Shown piece by piece: positions 25,197 through 34,171 of a stretch of 64,000 nt of DNA. The DNA comes from Gluconacetobacter liquefaciens. Its GTDB lineage: Bacteria > Pseudomonadota > Alphaproteobacteria > Acetobacterales > Acetobacteraceae. The notes under the pieces were generated by a model. The model saw only the letters and a program-made list of their open reading frames with translations. It was not told the DNA's origin and made no database searches. The stretch spans positions 62,001-126,000 of the forward strand of contig NZ_QQAW01000001.1 in assembly GCF_003350405.1 (NCBI RefSeq), read 5' to 3'. The first letter of the stretch is position 1. Every line of letters begins with the position of its first letter. The translations under genes and the position numbers were made by a program.

Positions 25197-27182
25197 TCAG
25201 CGGGGCAGATCGGGCCGGTTGATCTTTTCGACAAACGGGCCGATTTCTTCTGCCGGACAGGGGCGGCTGATCAGGAAGCCCTGGATTTCAGAACAATTGA
25301 TGCCCTTCAGGTAATCGAACTGTTCCTGCGTCTCGACCCCCTCGGCGGTGGCGACGACATTCAGGCTTCCGCACAGGCCGGTAATCGCCCGGATGATTGC
25401 CGCGCCATCGCCCTCCCCCCCATGAAGATCGTTGACGAAGCTGCGGTCGATCTTGATCCGCGTGAACGGCAGGCTGTGCAGGAAGCTGAGCGAGGAATAG
25501 CCGGTTCCGAAATCGTCCAGCGCGATCTGTATTCCCTGCTCGCGCAGACGCTTCAGGACGCAGGCGGCCCTGGGCACGTCGTCGATCATCGCGGTTTCGG
25601 TAATTTCCAGTTCCAGGCGCGAGGGCGGGCAGCCCGTACGTTGCAGGGCCGCTTCCACATTGTCGATCAGGCCATCGTGTCGGAACTGCGCCGCCGAGAC
25701 GTTGACCGAGACCATGATATCATCCGGCCAGTCCTTCGCCTGCCGGCATGCCGTCTCCAGCGTCCAGGCACCGATCTCGTGCATCAGGCCCATCCGCTCG
25801 GCAACCGGGATGAAATCGCCTGGAGGAATCAGGCCCTGTTTCGGATGTCGCCAGCGGATCAGGGCTTCCACCCCGACGATGCGGCCACTGCGGACATTCA
25901 GGAACGGCTGGTACAATAGTATGAATTCGTCCCTGGCCAGCGCGTGATGCAGATCGCGCTCCAGATCCATACGCCGCTGACGCAGGCTGTCGCGTTCGGG
26001 GTCGTAGAAACAGATCCCGTCATCGATGCCACCCTTGGCACAATGAAGCGCGACATCGGCCTTGGACATCAGTGTGTCGCGATCGTCGCCATCGGTCGGA
26101 AAACGCACGACCCCGATCGCGACGCCCACCGTCACTTCATGTTTGAAGACCGACATGGGGCGGGAGAGGACGCTGCGCAGCATCCGGGCAAACCGGCGGA
26201 TCGCCTGGTCGCCCTGTTCGGAGCGCAGAATCAGCGCGAACTTGTTGCCCCGGATATGGGCGGCGGTGTCTCCGACCCCCACCGTGCGCCGCACCCGCAG
26301 GGCTGCGATCCGCAGCAATTCGTCACCCGCCGCGTGGCCCATCGAATCATTGATGCGCTTGAACCCGAACAGGTCGAAATAGAGAACCGCGAACGATCCC
26401 GATGCCCGTTCGCACAACGTGCCCAGTTGCAGTCGCAGCCCCTGGAGGTTGGCCAGGCCGGTAAGGTCGTCGTGCTGTTCGAGAAAACGTGTGCGATTTT
26501 CCAGCCGCCGCAGGTCGGTGACATCGCGGCACAGCAACAGGAAGCGCCCATCCTGCAAGCTGATCCAGGAGAGGGCCAGCGTACGCCCGAGCCGCAGGAT
26601 TTCGGTCGACCAGCCTTTGGGCACGATGGGCCGGGCAGTCTCTTCCGTGGTCCATTCCGTGCAGGTCAGCGCGGCGAGAATCGTTCGGGCGGGGGCGCCA
26701 GGCTTCAACCCATCCTCTACCCGACCGATCAGGGCATCGAAGCGCATATTATAATGCAGTAGGCCCTCATCGGCGCCGAACAGGGCGATCCCGTCCGGCA
26801 GCGCGTCCAACGCCCCGTACAGTTCTGCACCCCCCTGGCTTGCCGCGTCCGGATCATCCTGCGCGATGGCGACCGTCACCGGCACATCGATATCCGCCCG
26901 CCTGCCGGACAGGGCGTGGCGGCGGACGCGAACACACAGATGCACCCCGTCCTGACGGACGAATACCCCCACATGGCCGCCCGGCGCGTGGGTAGCGGCT
27001 GCCGAAGCGGGAGGAGAAACAAGGAACAGGCCGGAAAAGGGGCTGCCGACCACATCATCGGCAGTATGCCCGGTCAGCCGCTCGGCTTCCCGACTCCAGG
27101 ACGTGACGCGCTCCGCCGGGTCGAGAAGGCAGACGAAATGTTCAGACACGCGCGCGCATTCCGTAACCCGGAACCGCAACAT
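25197..27182 (-). CDS. PAS-GGDEF-EAL protein, predicted c-di-GMP phosphodiesterase
   Basis: A 661-residue protein with one or two PAS-like sensor regions (about 1-225), a GGDEF domain (about 230-395) and an EAL domain (about 405-650). The cyclase signature is degenerate, reading RGNKF near residue 310, so diguanylate cyclase activity is unlikely. The EAL domain keeps its key motifs: EAL in GVEALIRW (about 439), NVSAAQF, ELEITE, DDFGTGYSS, KIDRSFV and EGVET. It most likely degrades c-di-GMP, with the GGDEF domain perhaps regulatory. No transmembrane segment is seen. In acetic acid bacteria c-di-GMP controls cellulose synthesis, a possible but unproven link. Confidence 0.88.
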   Translation of the reverse strand: MLRFRVTECARVSEHFVCLLDPAERVTSWSREAERLTGHTADDVVGSPFSGLFLVSPPASAAATHAPGGHVGVFVRQDGVHLCVRVRRHALSGRRADIDVPVTVAIAQDDPDAASQGGAELYGALDALPDGIALFGADEGLLHYNMRFDALIGRVEDGLKPGAPARTILAALTCTEWTTEETARPIVPKGWSTEILRLGRTLALSWISLQDGRFLLLCRDVTDLRRLENRTRFLEQHDDLTGLANLQGLRLQLGTLCERASGSFAVLYFDLFGFKRINDSMGHAAGDELLRIAALRVRRTVGVGDTAAHIRGNKFALILRSEQGDQAIRRFARMLRSVLSRPMSVFKHEVTVGVAIGVVRFPTDGDDRDTLMSKADVALHCAKGGIDDGICFYDPERDSLRQRRMDLERDLHHALARDEFILLYQPFLNVRSGRIVGVEALIRWRHPKQGLIPPGDFIPVAERMGLMHEIGAWTLETACRQAKDWPDDIMVSVNVSAAQFRHDGLIDNVEAALQRTGCPPSRLELEITETAMIDDVPRAACVLKRLREQGIQIALDDFGTGYSSLSFLHSLPFTRIKIDRSFVNDLHGGEGDGAAIIRAITGLCGSLNVVATAEGVETQEQFDYLKGINCSEIQGFLISRPCPAEEIGPFVEKINRPDLPR

Positions 27183-27354
27183 GACGGCCAGCCATCCGAT
27201 TCAGATCTCTGTCAAAAAACAAGGAAAAACCCAAATCGTCTATGCATGCCTCAATGCCTTCCGCACCATGTCGCGACAATAGAGCCCAGGAAATGACACC
27301 AAAAAAGAATTAAGAAAATATACCCTCGGCCGCTCGATCTGCGGGGAAACGCGA

Positions 27355-28236
27355 TCAATCTCCAAATACGACCGTCTTGCTGCCATTCAGGATCACCCGG
27401 TCGTCCAGATGGCAGCGCACGGCGCGCGAGAGGACGCGCCGTTCGATATCACGCCCCTTGCGCACCAGATCATCAGGCGTGTCGCTGTGGCTGACACGTT
27501 CGACATCCTGTTCGATGATCGGCCCTTCATCGAGATCCGCCGTCACATAATGGGCCGTGGCGCCGATCAGTTTCACCCCGCGCGCATGGGCCTGATGGTA
27601 CGGACGCGCACCCTTGAAGCCCGGCAGGAAGGAATGATGGATATTGATGCACTGGCCTGACAGCCGCGCGGACAGGGAATCCGACAGCACCTGCATGTAG
27701 CGGGCCAGCACGACCAGTTCCGAATTGGTCCGCTGCACGAGGCTCCATAATTCTTCTTCCTGTTCCGCCTTGTTGTCGCGCGTGACCGGCAGATAGTGGA
27801 AGGGGATGCCCCCCATGTCGATATGGGCGTAGGTCTCGCGCGGATGATTCGCGACGATCGCGGTCGGGATCATCGGCAGTTCGCCGATGCGCCAGCGATA
27901 GAGCAGATCGACCAGGCAGTGGTCGAATTTCGAGACCATCAGCAGGACCCGGCGGCGCACCGCGCGGTCATGCAGCGTCCAGTTCATGCGGAAGCGCGAC
28001 GCCACGGCATCGAGCCGCGCCCGCAGCCATTGGGTACGCTCGGCATCGGCCGGGCCGGTGAAGACGACGCGCATGAAGAACACGCCGCTTTCGGTATCGT
28101 CGAACTGCTGGGCCTCGATGATATTGCCATCGGCTTCGTACAGGGTCGTGGCGATCGCCGCCACGATGCCCGGCCGATTGGGGCAGGACAGAGTGAGTGT
28201 CCACGTTGTCGGCCCCTGCGCCCGATGATCAGTCAT
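27355..28236 (-). CDS. purU: Formyltetrahydrofolate deformylase
   Basis: A 293-residue PurU, which hydrolyses 10-formyl-THF to formate and THF, supplying formate and balancing one-carbon pools. An N-terminal ACT domain (about 8-85, [20 protein letters not shown]) precedes the formyltransferase-fold domain with [20 protein letters not shown] and [17 protein letters not shown], which contain the catalytic residues. ATG 28236 is used; the in-frame TTG 28245 is possible. A small hypothetical gene lies upstream on the same strand. Confidence 0.92.
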   Translation of the reverse strand: MTDHRAQGPTTWTLTLSCPNRPGIVAAIATTLYEADGNIIEAQQFDDTESGVFFMRVVFTGPADAERTQWLRARLDAVASRFRMNWTLHDRAVRRRVLLMVSKFDHCLVDLLYRWRIGELPMIPTAIVANHPRETYAHIDMGGIPFHYLPVTRDNKAEQEEELWSLVQRTNSELVVLARYMQVLSDSLSARLSGQCINIHHSFLPGFKGARPYHQAHARGVKLIGATAHYVTADLDEGPIIEQDVERVSHSDTPDDLVRKGRDIERRVLSRAVRCHLDDRVILNGSKTVVFGD

Positions 28237-28305
28237 GCCGGACAATCCACCAACAGAAGCTCCTGAAAACGCGCGTCCGATACCATAGGGGCCGCTCCCT
28301 GGAAC

Positions 28306-28569
28306 TCAAGCCCCCCGGTTGCGTTCCGCCGGCGGTCGCACGGCCCGCCATGCGGCTTCCAGCGCATCGGCCATCGTATCGAACGGCGCGCTCCATCGGT
28401 CTGCCGGGCAATCGCCACTACCCGCCTCGCCGATCGCGGCCCGCCAGCGGGCGGCCTGCCCAGCATCCGGCAGGCGTTCGATCCGCACGATGCGGTCTTC
28501 GGGGATGCGCAACAGCAGGCGGGCCAGGCGTCGCTCCGGCGTCATGGGCGTTGCGTAATTATGAGACAT
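28306..28569 (-). CDS. Small conserved-looking hypothetical protein
   Basis: An 87-residue protein I do not recognise. It is soluble and arginine-rich, starting MSHNYATPMTPERRLARLLL, with central RIVRIERLPDAGQAARWRAAI and a tryptophan-containing C-terminus. A good Shine-Dalgarno (GGGAGAAAGG) precedes ATG 28569. It sits 69 bp upstream of purU on the same strand and is probably cotranscribed with it, and divergent from the DUF2721 gene. Confidence 0.6.
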   Translation of the reverse strand: MSHNYATPMTPERRLARLLLRIPEDRIVRIERLPDAGQAARWRAAIGEAGSGDCPADRWSAPFDTMADALEAAWRAVRPPAERNRGA

Positions 28570-28726
28570 CGGCCTTTCTCCCGACAGTGAAGCTGGGCCG
28601 TATGGCGGCACCGGGCAAGTGGTTTCGGTTGCATCGGAAGCCCCGACCGGTTTCAACAGTGGAACGCCCCCGGACCCTTCGTCCGCTCGCCATCCCCCAC
28701 AGCAGCACCATATATAAGGAGTCCCC

Positions 28727-29215
28727 GTGTCCCCCTTTCCCGGAATTCTGCCCGACGAACCGATCGACAGTGTCGCTCACCTGATCCAGACCGCGCTGAC
28801 GCCGATCTTCATGCTGTCGGGAATCGGCACGCTGCTGAACCTGTTCAACACCCGTCTGGCACGGGTATCGGACCATATCGAAAAGTCCAACGACGCGCTG
28901 GCAACGACGAAGGCCCCGACGGAGCGCCGCCATCTGCGCCAGCATATCCGGCACCTGCACCGGCGCACCCTGTTGCTCGATGCATCGATCCTGCTGGCCG
29001 CGGTCGGCGGAGCGGCCACCTGCGGGGCGGCCTTCGTGCTGTTTCTGGGCAGCCTGCGCGATTCCTCGGTGGCGTCCTGGCTGGTGGTGATGTTCGGCAT
29101 GGCCCTGATCTGTACAGTGGGCGCGCTGGCCGCGTTTCTGTGTGACAGTCTGGCCGCATGGCATGGTCTGCGCATGACCACATCCTGGGCACGATCCACC
29201 CACCCGAAAGACTGA
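28727..29215 (+). CDS. DUF2721 membrane protein
   Basis: A 162-residue protein of the DUF2721 family with three predicted transmembrane helices: one near the N-terminus (TPIFMLSGIGTLLNLF) and two in the C-terminal half (LLLDASILLAAVGGAATCGAAF given in part, and VVMFGMALICTVGALAAFL), joined by a charged helical loop. Function is unknown. The start is GTG 28727. A strong hairpin follows at 29257-29299. Confidence 0.75.
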   Translation: MSPFPGILPDEPIDSVAHLIQTALTPIFMLSGIGTLLNLFNTRLARVSDHIEKSNDALATTKAPTERRHLRQHIRHLHRRTLLLDASILLAAVGGAATCGAAFVLFLGSLRDSSVASWLVVMFGMALICTVGALAAFLCDSLAAWHGLRMTTSWARSTHPKD

Positions 29216-29256
29216 GCGATCGGCCGACAGGGGCCGGATTTCTTCATTACAAATAT

Positions 29257-29299
29257 GACAGGCCACAAAATGGGCAATATGCCTATTTTGTGGCCTGTC
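29257..29299 (+). terminator. Strong hairpin after the DUF2721 gene
   Basis: Perfect 15-bp arms GACAGGCCACAAAAT (29257-29271) and ATTTTGTGGCCTGTC (29285-29299) with a 13-nt loop lie about 40 nt after the stop. There is no long U-tract, so this is a terminator or 3' stabiliser. Confidence 0.65.
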
Positions 29300-29535
29300 C
29301 TGTCGGATTCAATAACCGGTCGCCCGCGCTCCGCACAAAAATTCGCCAGAAATGATCCGATTCGTTTTTCTGACTCGGGACAATAAACAAGGTGCTGTTT
29401 ACGAAGTGAACAGACTATTCGTCCTATGGTTACTATGCGTTTTTTAACCATCAGGTCTCATGTTCATTTGTATTGCGAGAGATCCGATTTCGGTGTTGGT
29501 TCCGCACCCAACACCAACCTATAGGATTTCGGATA

Positions 29536-29667
29536 ATGTTTATTCAGGAAATTGGCAACCTTGTCGCCAGTTCGATGGACGTCGCGTCGTTCCTCCCGCT
29601 CGTCGCATTCCTGCCGATCGTTGCCGCGCTGATGCTGGCCACTGCCGTCGCCGACCGCATCGCCTGA
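29536..29667 (+). CDS. Possible 43-residue membrane peptide
   Basis: A short frame with one clear hydrophobic segment (SFLPLVAFLPIVAALMLATA) after an amphipathic start MFIQEIGNLVASS. It stands alone in the gap 29300-29906, behind an AT-rich promoter-like stretch (29380-29470) and a GGTGTTGG/CCAACACC hairpin (29492-29515). The Shine-Dalgarno match is weak (AGGAT). The rest of the gap shows no gene. I do not recognise a family. Confidence 0.35.
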   Translation: MFIQEIGNLVASSMDVASFLPLVAFLPIVAALMLATAVADRIA

Positions 29668-29906
29668 TGCGGCGGCCATGGCGGCCAGTCTGTGTGACCT
29701 GCACCATGGCCTGCCTGACGGCGGGCATAGGGTCCGGCCTGAGTCGGATCTGGATGGTTTTCCATCCGCCTGGCGTGCTGTTTCCACGCCGCGCCTCGCC
29801 TAGCCCTGGATGACCGGCCTGGACTGATCCGGCTGGCTCTGTCCTGGGGGCGGGCCTTCCTTTGACCGAGACCTCCGCATGCCCCGGCCTGCCCGCGCCG
29901 TCGCTG

Positions 29907-30863
29907 TTACGGCGCGCTGTCGGTCGGGTCGATCGCGTAGGCAGAGAGGTCCAGCGTGCGGTGCATCACGCCCTGGGCGCGCAGGAAATCCATGAAAACG
30001 CGATAACGCCGGCCGTTGAGCAGCGCCGGTTGCTTGCAGACGCGCGGCAAGGTCGCCGTCCAGGCGGCGCGGTTTAGCGGTGTGTCGAGTTCCGGGTGGT
30101 CGTGAACCGCCTGGGCCAGGATCTCATCCGGGTGGTTCAGCAGGGCGTTGGTGCCTTCTTCCAGGGCCAGTATGAAGCGTACGATCTTCGCATCGCGGGC
30201 ATGGTCGCGCGGGGCGAGAAAGATCAGTTCGTCATTCAGCGGAACGCCATGTTCCTCGGGATAGAACGCCACCGGGTCGAACCCCTTCTGCCGGAGGTCG
30301 ATCAGTTCGTAGGTCCGGGTCGCGCCGATGACCGCATCGACCGAATGCGACATCAGGGCCTGTTCGAGTTGGAAATTGACGTTCACCTGCCGCACGTCGG
30401 ACAGCGATAGACCGACCGACCCCAGCATCGCCGCCAGCACCGCGTCATCGACGCCGGCCATCGAGATGCCGATTGTCTTGCCTTTCAGATCCTTCAGGGA
30501 TTTGAGGCCCGGTGCCGCGATCAGCGTATCCAATGGCGTGTCGATCATCGTGCCGACCCGTACCAGCGGAATGCCCTGGTCGGCGAGCATGCCGAGCTGG
30601 GTCTCGTAGGACACCGCCAGATCGGCCTGCCCCGCTGCCACCAGCCGCGCCGGCGATCCCGGGTCGGATGGTGCGATCAAGTGCACCTGCAACCCGTGAC
30701 GGCGAAAGGCGCCGCTGTAATCCGCCGCCAGCAGGGCCGCGTGATCGGCGTTCAGGAACCAGTCGAGGATCACCGTGACCGTTTCGGGTGCGTCGGCTCG
30801 TGCCGTCGGAAGGCCGAGGAACAAACACGACAATATTATCAGCAGGCGGCGCAGGGTGATCAT
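29907..30863 (-). CDS. NMT1/ThiY-like ABC substrate-binding protein
   Basis: A 318-residue periplasmic binding protein of the NMT1/THI5-like family, typically for thiamine pyrimidine precursors or alkylsulfonate-like ligands. The signal peptide ends PTARA. Family segments are VILDWFLNADHAALLAAD, SPARLVAAGQADLAVSYE and LKSLKDLKGKTIGIS. No permease or ATPase gene is adjacent, so it is an orphan binding protein that must use a transporter encoded elsewhere. ATG 30863 lies only 14 nt from family A repeat copy 3, which thus occupies its 5' leader region. Confidence 0.8.
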   Translation of the reverse strand: MITLRRLLIILSCLFLGLPTARADAPETVTVILDWFLNADHAALLAADYSGAFRRHGLQVHLIAPSDPGSPARLVAAGQADLAVSYETQLGMLADQGIPLVRVGTMIDTPLDTLIAAPGLKSLKDLKGKTIGISMAGVDDAVLAAMLGSVGLSLSDVRQVNVNFQLEQALMSHSVDAVIGATRTYELIDLRQKGFDPVAFYPEEHGVPLNDELIFLAPRDHARDAKIVRFILALEEGTNALLNHPDEILAQAVHDHPELDTPLNRAAWTATLPRVCKQPALLNGRRYRVFMDFLRAQGVMHRTLDLSAYAIDPTDSAP

Positions 30864-30877
30864 GGGGGCTCTCTCTT

Positions 30878-30997
30878 CTTCTTTTTCTGAAGAAAAAGAA
30901 GCAAAAAGACTTTTATCCGTTCAGGGACATCGTATGCCCCAGGCACAAGGCTCCTGAACGAATCAAAGTTTTTTGGTTCTTTTTTTCAAAAAAGAAC
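30878..30997 (+). repeat. Family A intergenic repeat, copy 3
   Basis: Complete copy in the same orientation as copies 1 and 2: hairpin A 30878-30901, central CGTTCAGGGACA...CTCCTGAACG, hairpin B 30976-30997. Hairpin B begins 9 nt after the stop codon of the leftward glycosyltransferase gene (31007). Confidence 0.9.
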
Positions 30998-31006
30998 GGT
31001 CTTCCA

Positions 31007-32665
31007 TCACGGCGGTGTCGGACCGAACAGGCCGATATCAAGATGCTTGCCGGTCGAATAATTCAACCCCGAGACGCGCCCGAATTCGATCACATCCAGC
31101 CCATCGGCATGGAGACGGTCGCGGAATGCCGGCTCGTCCTTTCGGTCCACCAGCGCCAGGCCGCAGGCCCGGTTGTCGCGCAATACGTCTGCCGCCTCCT
31201 TCGGGCCGACCAGGACCGTGTTCTGGCCCACAAGAAAGACCAGACTGGGCTCGGAGAATGAGGGCGAGACGACCAGCGTATCGGGGCATGGCCGGTAATC
31301 ATCGACCAGCGCCGCCAGGCGGGGGCTGAGCCAGATCGTCTTCAGCGCCGGCACCACCGTCAGGAACAGACCCACATGAATGATGATAGCGGCGGCGATA
31401 GCGGACATCGCCGCGTGCAGCATCTGGCGGCGGAACAGAAGCCGGGTGGCGATGACCAGTAGCGGCAGCGCACCGAGGGGTACCAGCAAAGAAGCCGGCA
31501 CGATTTCATGCTCCAGCCGCCAGAGCAGAACCGGGCCAGCGACGGACAGGACAAGGCCAACCGCCAGCCATAATGCGCCATACAGCGCCAGCACTGCGCG
31601 GCCAGCGCGCGAGGCAGGCCAGCGCCAGCGATCGCGCGTGGTCACGATCGCCGCCGCCGCCAGCAGGGCGATGGCCGGGTAGGTCGGCAGGACGTAATGC
31701 GGCAGCTTGGTTGCGATTGCCTCGAACACCAGCCAGTGCGGCACGATCCAGCACAGTAGGAAGCGTACTGGCGGCGTGTGGCGCTGAGCCCAGACGAAGG
31801 GCAGCGCCAGAGCCGCGAAGAGCGATCCGGGCCAGAAAGCCAGTGCGAAGACCGCCAGATGATAACCCGGCGGCAGGCCATGCGCCTGCTGCCCGCTGGC
31901 GACCTTGCCGAGAAAATTGGTGCCCACGGCGCGCGAGAAGAAATCGCCATGGCTGACGACACCGATCGCGATGCACCAGGGCAGGACGATTGCCAGCATC
32001 ACCAGCCATCCCCATGCCGGCCGCAATCGGCGCCACCAGTCGATGCGCCGTTCCACCAGTGCAAGGGCCAGCGGCGTGCCGAAGCCGGGAATCAGGACCA
32101 CCGGACCCTTCAGCATCAGACCCGCCCCCAGCGCCACCCAATAAAGCAGGGCCGCCGAAACGGGAGTCGCCTGCCCCTTTTCACGGTCCAGGTAGGCACG
32201 CAGCAGGCCGGTTTCGGCCAGCAGGACCGTGAGCAGCAAGGTGCTGTCGATGGTGGCCATGCGGCCTTCGGCCGTCATCAGAACCGATACCGCCAGCAGA
32301 GCCGCCGCCAGCAGCCCGCTGGTGGGGCCGAACAATGTGGCGCCGATCCATGCCGTCAGCACCACCGAAGCCGTGGCCGCCAGTAGCGAGGGAATGCGGT
32401 AGGGCCACACCGCCCGACGGTCCAGCGTGCCGGAGGCGGCCACCGACGCAGCCTCCAGCCAGTAGATTCCGGCCGGTTGCAGATAGCGCGGCTTGTCCTG
32501 GAACCGGACATCGATGAAATCGCCGCTGCGCAGCATCTGCGCGCTGGCTTCCATATAGCGGGGTTCGTCGCGATCCAGCGGCGGCAGGCTTGCCCGCCCT
32601 GGAAGCAGGAGTATGAAGGTGCCCAGCGCGAGCAGAAGATAATGACGGACGGTCAGCCGTGTCAT
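31007..32665 (-). CDS. GT39/ArnT-like membrane glycosyltransferase
   Basis: A 552-residue polytopic glycosyltransferase of the GT39/ArnT type, using a polyprenyl-phosphate sugar to modify lipid A or another envelope acceptor. The catalytic first periplasmic loop LPPLDRDEPRYMEASAQ with the acidic pair, and DKPRYLQPAGIYWLEA, are typical; about twelve transmembrane segments follow and a soluble C-terminal domain (about 450-552). ATG 32665 fits the family start. The neighbouring GT2 gene could make the lipid-linked donor sugar. Confidence 0.83.
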   Translation of the reverse strand: MTRLTVRHYLLLALGTFILLLPGRASLPPLDRDEPRYMEASAQMLRSGDFIDVRFQDKPRYLQPAGIYWLEAASVAASGTLDRRAVWPYRIPSLLAATASVVLTAWIGATLFGPTSGLLAAALLAVSVLMTAEGRMATIDSTLLLTVLLAETGLLRAYLDREKGQATPVSAALLYWVALGAGLMLKGPVVLIPGFGTPLALALVERRIDWWRRLRPAWGWLVMLAIVLPWCIAIGVVSHGDFFSRAVGTNFLGKVASGQQAHGLPPGYHLAVFALAFWPGSLFAALALPFVWAQRHTPPVRFLLCWIVPHWLVFEAIATKLPHYVLPTYPAIALLAAAAIVTTRDRWRWPASRAGRAVLALYGALWLAVGLVLSVAGPVLLWRLEHEIVPASLLVPLGALPLLVIATRLLFRRQMLHAAMSAIAAAIIIHVGLFLTVVPALKTIWLSPRLAALVDDYRPCPDTLVVSPSFSEPSLVFLVGQNTVLVGPKEAADVLRDNRACGLALVDRKDEPAFRDRLHADGLDVIEFGRVSGLNYSTGKHLDIGLFGPTPP

Positions 32666-32740
32666 TCCGGCACGTCTCCTCGGGAAGGATCGGGATGGGG
32701 ATGGGGAATGTCCGGGTGAGCGCGCCGAACCGGCCCCGCA

Positions 32741-32851
32741 GGCCGCTAGAGCAGATCCTGTTTGAATGCGTGCATTCAAGCAGGTGAAGATACTCGTGAA
32801 AACAATAAACTAGAGCATTTCCACCGAACCGGTTTTCGGTGGAAATGCTCT
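32741..32851 (+). repeat. Family B intergenic repeat, copy 2
   Basis: A second 111-bp copy, same orientation as that at 25072. Hairpin 1 has one arm mismatch (TTCAAGCAGG). Hairpin 2 here is perfect (GAGCATTTCCACCGAA/TTCGGTGGAAATGCTC). It lies between the two glycosyltransferase genes. Confidence 0.85.
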
Positions 32852-32875
32852 AGTGGCGGCGTTTGCAACAGGCTC

Positions 32876-33583
32876 TTAGCGTTCCGTGACCTGACGCGGT
32901 AACCGCGTGCGGTTGATCAGCCATATCACGCCGAGCAGATCCCGGAACCCGACCAGCGCACGATTGAAATTGGTATATTTGGACGATCCGTGCAGCCGGT
33001 TACGGTGTCGGACCGGTTGGCAGAGCAACGGCGTGCCATAATGGCCGAACAGCGCAGGCAGAAAGCGATGCACGCCTTCAAATTGCGGCAGGCGCAGGAA
33101 ATCCGCTCGTCTGAACAGTTTCAGCGGTGCGCCGGTATCGGGGCATCCATCCCGCAACAGCCGCCGACGGAGACCATTGGCGAACCGGGTTGCCAGACGC
33201 CGCGACAGAGTGTCCTGCCGACGCAGCCGGACGCCGACGACCAGCGGTGCCGGGCCCTGGGCCTTCTGCGCCAGATCGAACATCCGGACGATTTCCATGG
33301 GATCATCCTGCCCGTCACCATCGAGGGTGGCGATCCACTGGCCACGCGCAGCCTCGACCCCTGTGCGTACGGCAGCGGACTTGCCGAGCCGGCGGTCGTG
33401 ACTGAGGATGCGCAAATCGGGAAGGATGCCGTCGGTCCTGGCCGCGACCAGAGCATCGACGGTGCCGTCGGTACTGCCGTCATCGACGAAGATGATTTCG
33501 CATGGCGGCAGCGCGCGAGCGGCCTCGGCCAGTTCCACGCAGACCGGCCGGATATTCTCTGCCTCGTTCAGAACCGCTGCCAC
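32876..33583 (-). CDS. GT2 family glycosyltransferase (polyprenyl-phosphate type)
   Basis: A GT2 glycosyltransferase resembling dolichol/undecaprenyl-phosphate sugar transferases: VLNEAENI, IIFVDDGSTDGT, ATLDGDGQDDP with the metal-binding DxD-like acids, and KLFRRADFLRLP. The first usable start is GTG 33583, but the reading frame continues open upstream and encodes ILSIV directly before it, the usual first beta-strand of the fold. The true start may therefore be a non-standard codon upstream. It is 210 bp from the GT39 gene and follows atpF. Confidence 0.75.
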   Translation of the reverse strand: MAAVLNEAENIRPVCVELAEAARALPPCEIIFVDDGSTDGTVDALVAARTDGILPDLRILSHDRRLGKSAAVRTGVEAARGQWIATLDGDGQDDPMEIVRMFDLAQKAQGPAPLVVGVRLRRQDTLSRRLATRFANGLRRRLLRDGCPDTGAPLKLFRRADFLRLPQFEGVHRFLPALFGHYGTPLLCQPVRHRNRLHGSSKYTNFNRALVGFRDLLGVIWLINRTRLPRQVTER

Positions 33584-33645
33584 TATGGACAGGATCGGTT
33601 CGGAACGATCAGAAGTGGCGAGCGGGGCCAGTAACCCGGTTCCGC

Positions 33646-34140
33646 TCAGGCAGCGCGAGACGACAGAGCCGACGGCAGGTCGGCAATCGAACGGTCGACG
33701 ATCTGCTGCCCGGTTTCGGCCGGCAGGGCAATCGTCAGCGCATCGCGCGTGGCCTGGACCGCCACATCAATCGCCACCTGGCGGACTTCACGCACCGCGC
33801 TGCGCTCGGACGCTGCGATACGATCGCGCGCCATCTGCTCGCGACGGGCCGCCACGGATTCTGCCTCGCGCTTCGCGTCCTCGGCAATCCGGCTGGCTTC
33901 GGCCAGCGAATGCTCCACCAAGGCGCGAGCCTCGGCCAGCGCCGTCTCACGCTCGCGCGTGGCATCCTCAAGCATCTGCTCGGCCTCGCGGCGCAGGCGT
34001 GCGGCTTCGTCGAGGTCGGCGCGGATGCGCTCGGCCCGCGCATCGAGAGCCGTGGCCAGCGGTGCCCAGATCTTCCTGCCGAACAGGATGAAGAAAAGGA
34101 AGAAGGCGACGGCCGTCCAGAAACGGGGTTCGTGCAGCAT
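33646..34140 (-). CDS. atpF: ATP synthase F0 subunit b
   Basis: A 164-residue b subunit, one of two peripheral-stalk proteins. An N-terminal membrane anchor (FWTAVAFFLFFILFGRKIW) is followed by a long charged coiled coil (alanine/glutamate/arginine-rich, about 30-140). ATG 34140 matches the usual start just before the anchor. It ends the F0 operon, 31 bp after atpF'. Confidence 0.9.
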   Translation of the reverse strand: MLHEPRFWTAVAFFLFFILFGRKIWAPLATALDARAERIRADLDEAARLRREAEQMLEDATRERETALAEARALVEHSLAEASRIAEDAKREAESVAARREQMARDRIAASERSAVREVRQVAIDVAVQATRDALTIALPAETGQQIVDRSIADLPSALSSRAA

Positions 34141-34171
34141 GATCTTGAACCTGTTCCTTACTGTGGCGCGA

